Source: WHSW01 sp963767475
GTDB taxonomy: Bacteria > Actinomycetota > Thermoleophilia > Solirubrobacterales > 70-9
Assembly: GCA_963767475.1 (NCBI GenBank)
Contig: CAVYEI010000005.1
Coordinates: 434,001-498,000, forward strand
Length of the DNA stretch: 64,000 nucleotides
Direction of reading: 5' to 3'
The first letter of the stretch is position 1. Each line of letters starts with the position of its first letter. The notes below the pieces were generated by a model that saw only the letters and a list, made by a program, of their open reading frames with translations, was not told the origin of the DNA and made no database searches. The translations under genes were made by a program, and so were the position numbers. Below are positions 33,641 to 42,020 of this stretch, one piece after another.

Positions 33641-34123
33641 ATGTTCGTGCTCATCGTCGGGGCCGGCCGGGTTGGATCCTCGGTTGCCCGCAACATGCTG
33701 GCCGATGGCCATGAGGTCTCCTGCCTCGACGAGGACCCGGAGTCGCACGCGCGGCTGGAGATCGGGCTCGACAAGCCGTGGGAGGACATGGGCGGTCACT
33801 TCACCGTCGGCACCGCGCTCGAGATCGAGGCGCTGACCGCCGCGGGGATCGAGCGCGCCGATGTCTTCGTCGCCTCCACCGACGGCGACAACACCAACAT
33901 CATCATCGCCCAGCTCGCCAAGCGGCGGTTCAACGTGCCGAAGGTGATCGCCCGCATCCTCGATCCCTATCGCGCCAAGTGGTATGCCGATCAGGGGATG
34001 GAGACGATCTGTCCGACCAAGGTCGCGATCGAGATGCTCGAGGAGGCGATTCGCGACGCCGCCGAGCGCGGCGGCGCGGCGGCGCCGGTCGGCGCGGTCG
34101 ACCACGAGGACGCGGACGAGTAG
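33641..34123 (+). CDS. TrkA-N / RCK NAD-binding protein, single domain
   Basis: 160 residues. A Rossmann RCK_N domain starts at once (MFVLIVGAGRVGSSVARNM), with the acidic end of beta 2 at CLDEDPESH and STDGDNTNIIIAQLAKRRF. There is no RCK_C domain. This layout matches CeoB of mycobacteria, which pairs with CeoC as Trk-type K+ uptake regulators. Its stop directly abuts the ATG of the second TrkA protein, so the two are very likely made together. Confidence 0.9.
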   Translation: MFVLIVGAGRVGSSVARNMLADGHEVSCLDEDPESHARLEIGLDKPWEDMGGHFTVGTALEIEALTAAGIERADVFVASTDGDNTNIIIAQLAKRRFNVPKVIARILDPYRAKWYADQGMETICPTKVAIEMLEEAIRDAAERGGAAAPVGAVDHEDADE

Positions 34124-34813
34124 ATGGGCGAGCGCCAGTACATCGTCATCGTCGGCGCCGGCAAGGTGGGCTGGAACCTGGCGCGGGAGCTGATCGAGAA
34201 GGGCAGCGAGGTGACCCTGATCGAGTCGAACCGTGAGCGCTATCTGACCGTCGAGCAGGAGCTCGAGCACAACATCCAGTACGGCGACGCGTCCGAGCTC
34301 TGGGTGCTCGAGCGGGCCGGGATCTCGCGCGCCGACATGGTGATCGCGGTCACCGGCGACGACGAGGACAACATGCTGATCTGCCAGGTGGCGAAGGAGA
34401 AGTACCTCGTCGACAGGATCATCGCCCGGGTCAACAACCCCCGTAACCGCGAGCACTTCGATCTGCTCGGGATCAAGCCGGTGGTCTCGGCGACCGACCT
34501 GATCCTGCGCCTGATCGAGCACGAGGTGCCGGAGTACGGGCTCGTGCACCTGCTCGATCTGCCCGAGCAGCGCCTCGAGATCATCGAGATGGAGCTGCCG
34601 AAGAACTCGCGCGCGGCGGGAGCGCGGGTCGGCGACCTGGCGATGCCGGAGGGGAGCCTGCTGATCTCGGTCCTGCGCGAGGACACCGGCTTCGTCCCCA
34701 ACGCCGAGACCGTGCTCCAATCCGGGGATGAGATCCTCGCCGTCCTCGACCCCCGTGTCGAGGAGGACCTGACCGCGTACTTCGGGCCGGATGGCTCCGC
34801 TGAGGCCGATTGA
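34124..34813 (+). CDS. TrkA protein with RCK_N and RCK_C domains
   Basis: 229 residues from ATG 34124, no gap to the preceding gene. RCK_N: YIVIVGAGKVGWNLARELI with acidic LIESNRERYL, AVTGDDEDNMLICQVAK. RCK_C begins near residue 140 (LEIIEMELPKNSRAAGARVGDL, EILAVLDPRVEEDL). RCK_C domains bind cyclic di-AMP in several Gram-positive K+ systems, but that is not shown here. As the CeoC-like partner it should gate a K+ transporter; none of the TrkH/KtrB type is visible, but two APC permeases lie just upstream. Confidence 0.9.
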   Translation: MGERQYIVIVGAGKVGWNLARELIEKGSEVTLIESNRERYLTVEQELEHNIQYGDASELWVLERAGISRADMVIAVTGDDEDNMLICQVAKEKYLVDRIIARVNNPRNREHFDLLGIKPVVSATDLILRLIEHEVPEYGLVHLLDLPEQRLEIIEMELPKNSRAAGARVGDLAMPEGSLLISVLREDTGFVPNAETVLQSGDEILAVLDPRVEEDLTAYFGPDGSAEAD

Positions 34814-36029
34814 CTTCCTGATCGTCGGCGGCGGTATCGCCGGCGCCTACTGCGCTTCCGAGTTGCGCAAGCAGGGAGCCGAGGGCTCGATCCTGTTCGC
34901 CGCACGCGAGCCGGAGACCCCCTACGAGCGCCCGCCGCTGTCAAAGGAGTACCTCCGTGGCGAGGCTTCACGCGCGGACGCCTACGTGAACCCGGTCGAC
35001 TGGTACGTGGACAACGGGGTCGAGCTGCTCACGCGCACCAACGTGATGGCGATCGATCCGCAGGCGCGGACGGCGAAGCTGCAGGGCGGGGAGGAGGTGA
35101 GCTTCGGCAAGGCGCTGCTGGCCACCGGCGCGAACGTCAACATCCTCCGGCCCGAGGGCGCCGAGCTCGAGGGCATCCACTACCTGCGCGCATTCGGCAA
35201 CTCCGACGCGATCCGCGCCGAGGCGGCCGAAGCGGAGCGGGTGGTGATCATCGGCGGCAGCTATATCGGCTGCGAGGTGGCCGCTTCGCTGCGCGCCATG
35301 GGCACCGAGGTGAGCGTGGTGATGCTGGAGGAGGTGGCGCTCTCGCGCACCTTCGGCGAGCAGGCCGGGCGGTACTTTCACGAGTTGCTCGAGTCGCACG
35401 GGATCGAGCTCTTCGGCGGCGAGGAGCTGGAGGCGTTCGAGGGTGACGGTCGCGTGAACGCGGTGCTGACCAACAGCGGCCGCACGGTCGAGGGTGAGAT
35501 GGTCGTCGTCGGCGCCGGGGTGAGGCCGGACTCGATGCTCGCCGAGCGTGCCGGGATCGAGGTCGACGACGGAATCACCTGCGACGCGAAGCTCGAGAGC
35601 TCGGTCCCGGGGGTCTTCGCCGCCGGCGACGTCTGCTCGTACGAGAGCGTCGTCCACGGGCAGCGGCTGCGGGTCGAGCACTGGGACGTCGCCCTGCAGC
35701 AGGGTCGCCACGCCGCTCGGGCGATGCTCGGCTCGGAGGAGCCCTACCGCGAGATCCCGTACTTCTTCAGCGACCTCGCCGACTGGGCGTCGCTGGAATA
35801 CGTGGGCCCGGCCTACGAGTGGGACGAGGAGGTCTGGCGCGGCGATCGCGACGGCGGCGAGTTCAGCGTCTGGTATCTGAACGGCGGCGCGGTCAAGGGC
35901 GCGCTCTCGGTCGGGCGCTCCGAGGACCTGATCCACGCCCGCACGCTGATCGAGACCGGAGCGGACGTCTCGGCCCACAAGGACGCGCTCGCGGATGTCG
36001 ATTCAGAGCTCGAATCCGTGGGCCAGTAG
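34791..36029 (+). CDS. FAD-dependent pyridine nucleotide-disulfide oxidoreductase
   Basis: 412 residues from ATG 34791, overlapping the TrkA end by 23 nt. FAD motif FLIVGGGIAGAYCASELRK lies at residues 9-27. The NAD(P) motif is RVVIIGGSYIGCEVAASLRAMG, and FAAGDVCSY is the third flavin motif. ETPYERPPLSKEYLRG is typical of ferredoxin/rubredoxin reductase and AIF-like enzymes. A C-terminal reductase domain follows. The redox partner is unknown and no ferredoxin gene lies nearby. Why it overlaps a K+ regulator gene is unclear. Confidence 0.88.
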   Translation: MAPLRPIDFLIVGGGIAGAYCASELRKQGAEGSILFAAREPETPYERPPLSKEYLRGEASRADAYVNPVDWYVDNGVELLTRTNVMAIDPQARTAKLQGGEEVSFGKALLATGANVNILRPEGAELEGIHYLRAFGNSDAIRAEAAEAERVVIIGGSYIGCEVAASLRAMGTEVSVVMLEEVALSRTFGEQAGRYFHELLESHGIELFGGEELEAFEGDGRVNAVLTNSGRTVEGEMVVVGAGVRPDSMLAERAGIEVDDGITCDAKLESSVPGVFAAGDVCSYESVVHGQRLRVEHWDVALQQGRHAARAMLGSEEPYREIPYFFSDLADWASLEYVGPAYEWDEEVWRGDRDGGEFSVWYLNGGAVKGALSVGRSEDLIHARTLIETGADVSAHKDALADVDSELESVGQ

Positions 36030-36075
36030 CCCGCCGGCCGACCGGCCGCTCGATACGCTCTAGCCACACAATCGG

Positions 36076-36147
36076 TGGGGATTGGTGTAATTGGCAGCAC
36101 GCTGGCTTCTGGTGCCAGTAGTCAAGGTTCGAGTCCTTGATCCCCAG
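36076..36147 (+). tRNA. tRNA-Gln (anticodon CTG)
   Basis: A 72-base cloverleaf. The acceptor arms TGGGGAT and ATCCCCA pair fully and are followed by discriminator G36147. The D arm GTGT...GCAC, the anticodon stem CTGGC/GCCAG with loop TTCTGGT (anticodon CTG, glutamine), and the T arm with GGTTCGAGTCC are all present. CCA is not encoded. No integrase or repeated 3' end is seen, so it does not look like an island attachment site. Confidence 0.95.
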
Positions 36148-36227
36148 TGCCTGAGGGCCGAATCCGCGCGGCGCAGTCGACGGAAATCGCCCATTCGGGG
36201 CGTCGAACCGTGATGAAACCGCCCGCC

Positions 36228-36244
36228 CAGGGGTATCACCCCTG
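36228..36244. promoter_or_regulatory. Perfect inverted repeat between tRNA-Gln and a secreted-protein gene
   Basis: CAGGGGT-ATC-ACCCCTG, 7-bp arms with a 3-base centre. It lies 81 nt after the tRNA and 39 nt before ATG 36283. It could be an operator for the downstream gene or part of a tRNA terminator, though no T run follows. Confidence 0.4.
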
Positions 36245-36282
36245 CAAGTGCCGCTATTCCGCTTTGTTACCTTGGGCACGTA

Positions 36283-37008
36283 ATGGACGTCTATCAACGT
36301 AGGCGCCTGGTCGCGCTGAGCGCGCTCGCGGTCCTGTTCATCGTCTTCGTGCTGCTGATCCGCAGCTGCGGCGGCGACGACGAGCCGACGCCGGTGACCC
36401 CGGTGGCCGGTGCCAGCGGGCTCAGTGGCGCGACCGTGCTCGCGCAGAGCGACTACGTCAGCCAGGGCGATGCGATCTGCCTCGAGGCGAACACCTCGCT
36501 GGCCAACGTCGACGAGACCGATGCCGCCGAGGCGGCCACCGCTCAGGCCGAGATCGTGACCAGCGAGCTGCAGCAGCTGCAGAGCCTGCCGCCGCCCGAC
36601 GACGGCGAAGACAAGCTCGACAAGTTCCTCGGAGCGCTCGAGGCCCAGGCGACCGCCTACCAGGACAAGGCGACCGCGCTCGATCACGGCGACGATGCGG
36701 CTGCGGCGGAGATCGACACGACGATCGACGAGGCCGCGAGCGAGGCCGCCGACGGGGCCGACGCCTTCGGCTTCAAGGTCTGCGGCGATCTCTCCAAGGT
36801 CGGCGAGTCCGACACCAGTGGAGAGGACTCCGCATCGACGACCGACACCGGCGGTACCGAGACGCCGACCGAGACGGTCGTCCCGGCGCCGACCACGGAG
36901 ACGCCCCCGGTCACCGAGACCCCGACCGATACCGGCACGGTGACGCCCGATGCACCGGCGACCGACACCGGGGGCACGGACTCCAGCTCCGGCGGCGTCA
37001 GTCCCTAG
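36283..37008 (+). CDS. Membrane-anchored or secreted protein with Thr/Pro-rich tail
   Basis: 241 residues. A hydrophobic N-terminal segment (LVALSALAVLFIVFVLLIRSC) anchors it; the Cys has an Arg two residues before it, so it is a poor lipobox. Residues about 55-165 are a compact helical domain (YVSQGDAICLEANTSL, IVTSELQQLQSLPPPDD) with two further cysteines that could pair. The last 75 residues are a Thr/Pro/Asp-rich low-complexity tail. Function unknown. It converges with the ABC exporter genes. Confidence 0.7.
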   Translation: MDVYQRRRLVALSALAVLFIVFVLLIRSCGGDDEPTPVTPVAGASGLSGATVLAQSDYVSQGDAICLEANTSLANVDETDAAEAATAQAEIVTSELQQLQSLPPPDDGEDKLDKFLGALEAQATAYQDKATALDHGDDAAAAEIDTTIDEAASEAADGADAFGFKVCGDLSKVGESDTSGEDSASTTDTGGTETPTETVVPAPTTETPPVTETPTDTGTVTPDAPATDTGGTDSSSGGVSP

Positions 37009-37017
37009 ACCGCTCGG

Positions 37018-38925
37018 CTACGCGGCCGCCGACTCCGCCCAGGTCCCGTAGAGCTCGGCGTAGCGTCCGCCCGCGTCGATCAGCTCCTCGTGCGTGCCCG
37101 ACTCGGCGATCCGGCCGTGCTCGAGGACGACGATCCGCCCCGCGCGCCTGATCGTCGACAGCCGGTGGGCGATCACGATCGCCGTGCGCCCGGCCAGCAG
37201 CCGCTCGAGCCCGTGCTCGATCACCCGCTCGGTGCGCACGTCGATGTTCGACGTCGCCTCGTCGAGGATCAGGATTCGCGGCTCGGCGAGCAGCGCGCGG
37301 GCGAAGGCGACGAGCTGGCGCTGGCCGGCCGACAGGTGCGCCCCCCGCTCGCCGACCTCGGTCTCGAAGCCGTCGGGCAGGCGCTCGATGAACTCCACTG
37401 CGCCCACGGCCCTGGCCGCGTCGAGGATCGCCTCCTGGTCGGCGTCGGGGCGGCCGAAGGCGATGTTCTCGCGCACCGAGCCCGAGAACAGAAAGCCCTC
37501 CTGGGGCACGATCCCCAGCTGCCCCCTGAGGCTGGACGAGCGCAGCTCGCGCACGTCATGGCCGTCGACCAGCAGCCGGCCCTGCTGCGGGTCGTAGAAG
37601 CGCGCGATCAGCTTCGCCAGCGTCGACTTGCCCGCCCCGGTCTCGCCCACGAGCGCCACCGTCTGCCCGGCGGGCACGTGCAGGTCGATCCCCTCGAGCG
37701 CCCAGCCGGGCTCCTCGTCGAGCTCGCTCGCGCGTGCGTCACCGCCGCCGGCATAGGAGAACCACACATCCTCGAGCTCGATCTCGCCGCGCAGCTGCCC
37801 GGGGTCGATCGCGTTCTCGGAATCGACCATGTCGGGTTCGGTGTCGAGCAGGTCGAAGATCTTGTCGAGTGCCGCCATCCCCTGCTGATAGGTCGTGTAC
37901 AGCTGCGAGATCTGCTGGATCGGGTCGAAGAACTGCGACAGATAGCCGATGAAGGCGACGACCACGCCGAGCGCGATCTGGCCCTCGATCGCCTGGTAGC
38001 CCCCGTAGACGATGATCGCCGCCGTGCCGACCGCCGAGAGCAGCTCGACCGCGGGGAAGTAGGAGGCGTTGAGGTAGACCGTCTTCATGTTGATCTCGCG
38101 GTTTGCCTCGTTGAGCTCGGTCATCCGGGCGACGTGCCGGTCCTCGCGCCCGAACGTCCTCACCACGCGGATCCCCGAGAGCGTCTCCTGCAGGTAGGCG
38201 GTGATGTCGGCGATCTTCTCCCGCGTCAGCCGGTAGGCACCCGCCGAGGCGATCCGGAAGACCAGGCTGGCGACGAGCAGCAGGGGGAAGGTGATGAAGG
38301 TGACCAGCGCCAGCTGGACGTCGAGGGCGAGCAGGATCCCGACCACGCCGACCAGCGTCAGGGTGCTCGAGAACAGCGTCACCACCCCGTCCGTGACCAG
38401 GCTGTCGAGCGCCTGCACGTCGTTGGTCATCCGCGAGATCAGGACCCCGGGCTTGCGCCGGGTGAAGAAGCCGATCGACATCTTCTGGATATGGGTGTAG
38501 ATGCGCTGGCGCAGGTCCTGGAGCGCCCGCTGGCCGACCCAGCCGACCAGGTACGTCTGCGCGTAGGAGGCGGCCCAGTAGATCGCCACCGAGGCGATGA
38601 AGATGATCACGATCACGGTCAGCGCCGACTGGTCGCCGGCGATGATCCCGCTGTCGATCGCCCTTCCGGCCAGGTACGGCGGTGCCAGCCCGGCGGCGGT
38701 CGCGATCAGCAGCGCGATCACCATTCCGATCACCTGCAGCCGGTAGGGGCGCAGGAGCGAGAGCAGCCAGCGGACCTTGCGCCCGCGCTCGTCCTCTCCC
38801 CGCAGCAGGCGCCAGATGTCGCGGAACATCAGCAGCGTGCCCGCCAGGCGCCCGGGCTGGTTCGCCTGGTCCTCGGTCTCCTCCGCTACGTCCGAACCCT
38901 GGGTCTCCGGATCCCGCCCACTCAC
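37018..38925 (-). CDS. ABC exporter half-transporter (permease-ATPase fusion), second of a pair
   Basis: 635 residues from GTG 38925. I reject the longer frame to 39243 because it runs into the upstream gene. Six membrane helices (about residues 55-350), then an ATPase domain: Walker A VALVGETGAGKSTLAKLI, Q-loop VPQEGFLFSG, signature LSAGQRQLVAFARALL, Walker B RILILDEATSN and switch AHRLSTI. It is most like heterodimeric multidrug or lipid exporters. The first gene of the pair precedes it with 52 nt between, most of it a palindromic repeat. Confidence 0.92.
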   Translation of the reverse strand: MSGRDPETQGSDVAEETEDQANQPGRLAGTLLMFRDIWRLLRGEDERGRKVRWLLSLLRPYRLQVIGMVIALLIATAAGLAPPYLAGRAIDSGIIAGDQSALTVIVIIFIASVAIYWAASYAQTYLVGWVGQRALQDLRQRIYTHIQKMSIGFFTRRKPGVLISRMTNDVQALDSLVTDGVVTLFSSTLTLVGVVGILLALDVQLALVTFITFPLLLVASLVFRIASAGAYRLTREKIADITAYLQETLSGIRVVRTFGREDRHVARMTELNEANREINMKTVYLNASYFPAVELLSAVGTAAIIVYGGYQAIEGQIALGVVVAFIGYLSQFFDPIQQISQLYTTYQQGMAALDKIFDLLDTEPDMVDSENAIDPGQLRGEIELEDVWFSYAGGGDARASELDEEPGWALEGIDLHVPAGQTVALVGETGAGKSTLAKLIARFYDPQQGRLLVDGHDVRELRSSSLRGQLGIVPQEGFLFSGSVRENIAFGRPDADQEAILDAARAVGAVEFIERLPDGFETEVGERGAHLSAGQRQLVAFARALLAEPRILILDEATSNIDVRTERVIEHGLERLLAGRTAIVIAHRLSTIRRAGRIVVLEHGRIAESGTHEELIDAGGRYAELYGTWAESAAA

Positions 38926-38932
38926 AGCAGCG

Positions 38933-38983
38933 GCCTCAACAGCGGCCGGGCTCGGCTTCGCGCTGTCGCGCTCCGCCTCACAG
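38933..38983. repeat. Dispersed palindromic repeat, copy 2
   Basis: 51 bases matching copy 1 at 8268-8317 in both outer parts (GCCTCAACAGCGGC and CTCCGCCTCACAG). The centre GGC-TTC-GCGC-TGTC-GCGC-TCC-GCC keeps the hairpin with different stem bases. It lies between the two ABC genes; its last six bases supply the stop codon and final codon of the upstream gene. Confidence 0.6.
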
Positions 38984-40747
38984 CTTCGCCAGCTCCTCGC
39001 GCTCCTCGAGGTCGTGCTGGAGGAAGAGCACGTCCTCGCAGCCGAACTCGGCAATCTCGGCATACAGCGGGCAGCGCTCGAGCAGCTCCTCATGGGTGCC
39101 GCGGTCGACGATCCGGCCCTCCTCCATGACCACGATCTCGTCGGCAAGCGAGATCGTCGAGAGCCGGTGCGCGACGACGAACGTCGTCCGGCCCCGCATC
39201 GCCTCGCGCAGGCCCTGCTTGATCGCCTCCTCGGTGGTCGCATCGACCGACGAGGTGGCGTCGTCGAGGATCAGGATCCGCGGTTCGGCGATCAGCGCCC
39301 GGGCGATCGCCACCCGCTGTCGCTGGCCGCCGGAAAGCGTCAGGCCCCGCTCGCCGACGATCGTCTCGTAGCCGTCGGGCAGCGCGGTGATGAACTCATG
39401 GGCCTGGGCCCGCCGAGCGGCGCGCTCGATCTCCTCGGGGCTGGCGTCGGGGCGGCCGTAGGCGATGTTGTCGGCCACCGTCGCCGAGAACAGGAACGGG
39501 TCATCGGCGACAAAGGCGATCTGCCGCCGCAGCGAAGCGACATCGACGCTTCGCAGATCGGCGCCGTCGACGAACACCCGGCCGTCGCTGGGGTCGTACA
39601 GCCGAGCGAGCAGCGACACCAGGCTGGTCTTGCCGGAGCCGGTCGGGCCGACCAGGGCGACGATCCGTCCGGCGGGGATCGAGAGCTCGACCTCCGACAG
39701 CGACGGGGCGCCGCCGTCGTAGCGCAGCCCGACATCGCGAAACTCGACCGCACCGGGCCCGGGTGGGAGCTCGGGCGCGTCGGGCGGGCTGGTGATCTGT
39801 GGCTCGCGATCGAGGATCTCGAACAGGCGGTTGCCCGAGGCGACCGCGCGCTGGGCCATCCCCAGGGCCATGCCGAGCATCCGCATCGGCCCCATCAGCA
39901 TCAGCAGGAAGAGGTAGAAGGTGGTGAAGGCGCCGATCGACATGTTGTCGTTGATCACTTCGCGACCGCCGATCCAGAGCACCACCGCGAGCCCGAGGCT
40001 GGGGATGAAGCCGAGCATCGGCGAGTAGAAGGCCCGCAGCCTGGTCGAGTAGACGTTCTGGTCGAACACCCGGGTGACGGAGCGCTGGAATCGGGCCAGC
40101 ATGTGGTCCTCGCGGGCGAACGCCTTCACGATCCGGATTCCCGAGACGCTCTCCTCGGCCTCCGCGGTGAGCTCGGCGATCCGCTGCTGCACCTCCTGCA
40201 CCGCCGGTCGCGAGAGCCGGCTGAAGCGGGCCGCGGCGAAGATCACAAACGGAACCGGAATCAGCGACAGCGCCGCCAGCCACGGGTTGAGGGCGAACAT
40301 GACGATGCTGGCGAGCGTGATCGTGAGCGCGTTCTGGGTCAGGAAGATCAGCCCGTAGCCGAGGAAGAACCGGATCGCCTGCAAGTCGACCGTCGCCCGC
40401 GACATCAGCTGGCCGGTCTGCTGACCGTCGAAGAAGCCGAGCTCGAGCGTCTGCAGGTGCTGGTAGACGCGCTCGCGCAGGTCGAACTCGACCGCGAGCG
40501 AGACCTTGCCCGCGATCAAGCGGCGGACCACGGTGAGGCCGAGGCGCAGGATGCCGGCGCCGACCAGCGCCAGCGCAAGGGGGACCAGCGCGTCGCGGTC
40601 CTTGTCGTTGATCGCGTTCACGGCCTCTCCGACCAGCAACGGGATCGCGACCGTCATCACCATCGCTCCCCAGGCGAAGACCAGTGACCAGATCACCGTG
40701 CGGCGATATGGGCGCAGGAAGCCGATCAATCGCCGGAAGGTGGGCAT
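38978..40747 (-). CDS. ABC exporter half-transporter (permease-ATPase fusion), first of a pair
   Basis: 589 residues taking ATG 40747, which lies 7 nt after a TATAGT -10; ATG 40753 and a start at 40864 are alternatives. Six helices precede an ATPase domain with Walker A VALVGPTGSGKTSLVSLL, signature LSGGQRQRVAIARALI, Walker B RILILDDATSSVD and AHRLSTIS. Note Asp-Asp (LDDATSS) where the partner has Asp-Glu (LDEATSN): the catalytic Glu is changed here, as in the degenerate site of heterodimeric exporters. Together the two genes should form one asymmetric exporter. Confidence 0.92.
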   Translation of the reverse strand: MPTFRRLIGFLRPYRRTVIWSLVFAWGAMVMTVAIPLLVGEAVNAINDKDRDALVPLALALVGAGILRLGLTVVRRLIAGKVSLAVEFDLRERVYQHLQTLELGFFDGQQTGQLMSRATVDLQAIRFFLGYGLIFLTQNALTITLASIVMFALNPWLAALSLIPVPFVIFAAARFSRLSRPAVQEVQQRIAELTAEAEESVSGIRIVKAFAREDHMLARFQRSVTRVFDQNVYSTRLRAFYSPMLGFIPSLGLAVVLWIGGREVINDNMSIGAFTTFYLFLLMLMGPMRMLGMALGMAQRAVASGNRLFEILDREPQITSPPDAPELPPGPGAVEFRDVGLRYDGGAPSLSEVELSIPAGRIVALVGPTGSGKTSLVSLLARLYDPSDGRVFVDGADLRSVDVASLRRQIAFVADDPFLFSATVADNIAYGRPDASPEEIERAARRAQAHEFITALPDGYETIVGERGLTLSGGQRQRVAIARALIAEPRILILDDATSSVDATTEEAIKQGLREAMRGRTTFVVAHRLSTISLADEIVVMEEGRIVDRGTHEELLERCPLYAEIAEFGCEDVLFLQHDLEEREELAKL

Positions 40748-40754
40748 CCGCATG

Positions 40755-40760
40755 ACTATA
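40755..40760 (-). promoter_or_regulatory. Start-proximal -10 element of the ABC exporter pair
   Basis: On the minus strand TATAGT stands 7 nt before ATG 40747 with no Shine-Dalgarno, again the leaderless layout. Confidence 0.45.
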
Positions 40761-40820
40761 CAAAGTGAAGTAGGAGCCGCCGCGAGGCCCACACGCCTGT
40801 ACGGGCGCGCCACATCGCGC

Positions 40821-40826
40821 GATACT
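40821..40826 (+). promoter_or_regulatory. Start-proximal -10 element of the Cys4 mini-protein gene
   Basis: GATACT lies 6 nt before ATG 40833, with no Shine-Dalgarno. Confidence 0.4.
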
Positions 40827-40832
40827 GAACGG

Positions 40833-41018
40833 ATGGCGCGACCGCCCGCCGGCCTCTGCGACACCTGCGCTCACCAACGGGTGATCCGCAACACGCGGGG
40901 CTCGAGCTTCTCGCTTTGCGAACGCTCGCGCACCGATTCGTCCTATCCCAGATACCCGCGCCTGCCGGTCGCCGAATGTCGCGGCTGGGAGCCGCGCACA
41001 GCCGAGGTCCCGGGATGA
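40833..41018 (+). CDS. 61-residue Cys4 (zinc-binding-like) protein
   Basis: Starts at ATG 40833. Cysteines at 9, 12, 29 and 49 (CDTC, SLC, AEC) together with VIRNTRGSSFSLCERS and YPRYPRLPVAECRGWEP match a small conserved bacterial family that looks like a zinc-bound knuckle. The product is basic and probably cytoplasmic; its role is not known. It overlaps the Kelch protein start as ATGA, so the two are translated from one message. Confidence 0.75.
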   Translation: MARPPAGLCDTCAHQRVIRNTRGSSFSLCERSRTDSSYPRYPRLPVAECRGWEPRTAEVPG

Positions 41019-42016
41019 CCACGCTCGCGGCCCGCGTCATATTCGCCGCCGCTGTGGGGCTGGCCAGCATCACCGCCGTCGTCTACGCCGCGACCCGCGA
41101 CGGCGACGAGACGGGGGCCCGCCAGAGCGAGGAGTCATGGGCCGCGCTGGCGTCCAGTCCGCTCGAGCGCACCGAGGTCGGGGCCGCCCGCGTCGGCGAC
41201 CGCGTCTACGTCGTCGGCGGTTACATCGCCAGCGGCGGCACGACCGGCCGCATGGTCCGCTACGACATCTCCGAGGACCGCTGGGCCGAGGTCGCGCCGC
41301 TGCCGATCGGCGTCAACCATCCCGGGATCACCGCCCTCGACGGCCGCGTCTACGTGCTCGGCGGCAATCTGGGCAGCGACGAGAAGTCGCGGCAGCTCTA
41401 CCGCTACGACCCCGAGCGCGATCGCTGGAAGCGATTGCCCGACGCGCCCACCGCCCGCGCCGCGCTCGCGCTCGCCGGCATCGGCCACCGCCTCTACGCC
41501 GCCGGTGGCTACACCGCCGAGGACTCGACCGTACAGCGGCTCGAGATCTACAACGTCGGCTCCCGCCGCTGGACGGTAGGCCCGAAGATGCCGACCGGGC
41601 GCAATCACGTCGGCGCCGCGATCTTCAAGCGCGGCCTGGTCGTCACCGGCGGCCGGCCGGGCCCCGTTCACGGCGGCCTGACGACGGTCGAGCGCTACGA
41701 CACCGAGCGCGATCGCTGGAGCTCGCTACCCGATCTCGCCACGGCGCGCAGCGGCCATGCGACCGTGACCGTCGGCGGGCGGCTCGGGGGCCGCATCGTC
41801 GTCTTCGGTGGCGAGGAGCTCGACGGCGGGACGACGATCGAGCAGGTCGAGCTCTTCGACCCGCGAAACGGCGGCTGGACGGCGCTGCCGCAGATGATCA
41901 CCCCGCGCCACGGGGTCGGCGGAGTGGCGAAGGGAGATCGAATCTACGCCCTCGAGGGCGGCCCGCAGCCGGGGCTCGCGTATTCGTCGGCGCTCGAGTA
42001 CCTCGATCTGCCGTGA
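41015..42016 (+). CDS. Membrane-anchored or secreted Kelch-repeat propeller protein
   Basis: 333 residues from ATG 41015 (ATGA overlap). An N-terminal hydrophobic segment (VIFAAAVGLASITAVVYAA) exports or anchors it. Six Kelch repeats follow, each with a GG pair and spaced Tyr/Trp (RVYVVGGYIASGGTT, RVYVLGGNLGSDEKS, RLYAAGGYTAEDSTV, GLVVTGGRPGPVHGG, IVVFGGEELDGGTT, RIYALEGGPQPGLAY), suiting a six-bladed propeller. No catalytic residues are apparent. The ligand is unknown. Confidence 0.85.
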   Translation: MTTLAARVIFAAAVGLASITAVVYAATRDGDETGARQSEESWAALASSPLERTEVGAARVGDRVYVVGGYIASGGTTGRMVRYDISEDRWAEVAPLPIGVNHPGITALDGRVYVLGGNLGSDEKSRQLYRYDPERDRWKRLPDAPTARAALALAGIGHRLYAAGGYTAEDSTVQRLEIYNVGSRRWTVGPKMPTGRNHVGAAIFKRGLVVTGGRPGPVHGGLTTVERYDTERDRWSSLPDLATARSGHATVTVGGRLGGRIVVFGGEELDGGTTIEQVELFDPRNGGWTALPQMITPRHGVGGVAKGDRIYALEGGPQPGLAYSSALEYLDLP

Positions 42017-42020
42017 GCAG

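Noticed and set aside
36076..36147. tRNA-Gln as an attachment site of an integrated element
   Set aside because: No integrase, no second copy of the tRNA 3' end and no change in gene style on either side.
37090..39129. 679-codon plus-strand frame opposite the ABC exporter
   Set aside because: Low-complexity Arg/Asp/Gln composition and full overlap with well-defined ABC domains on the other strand.
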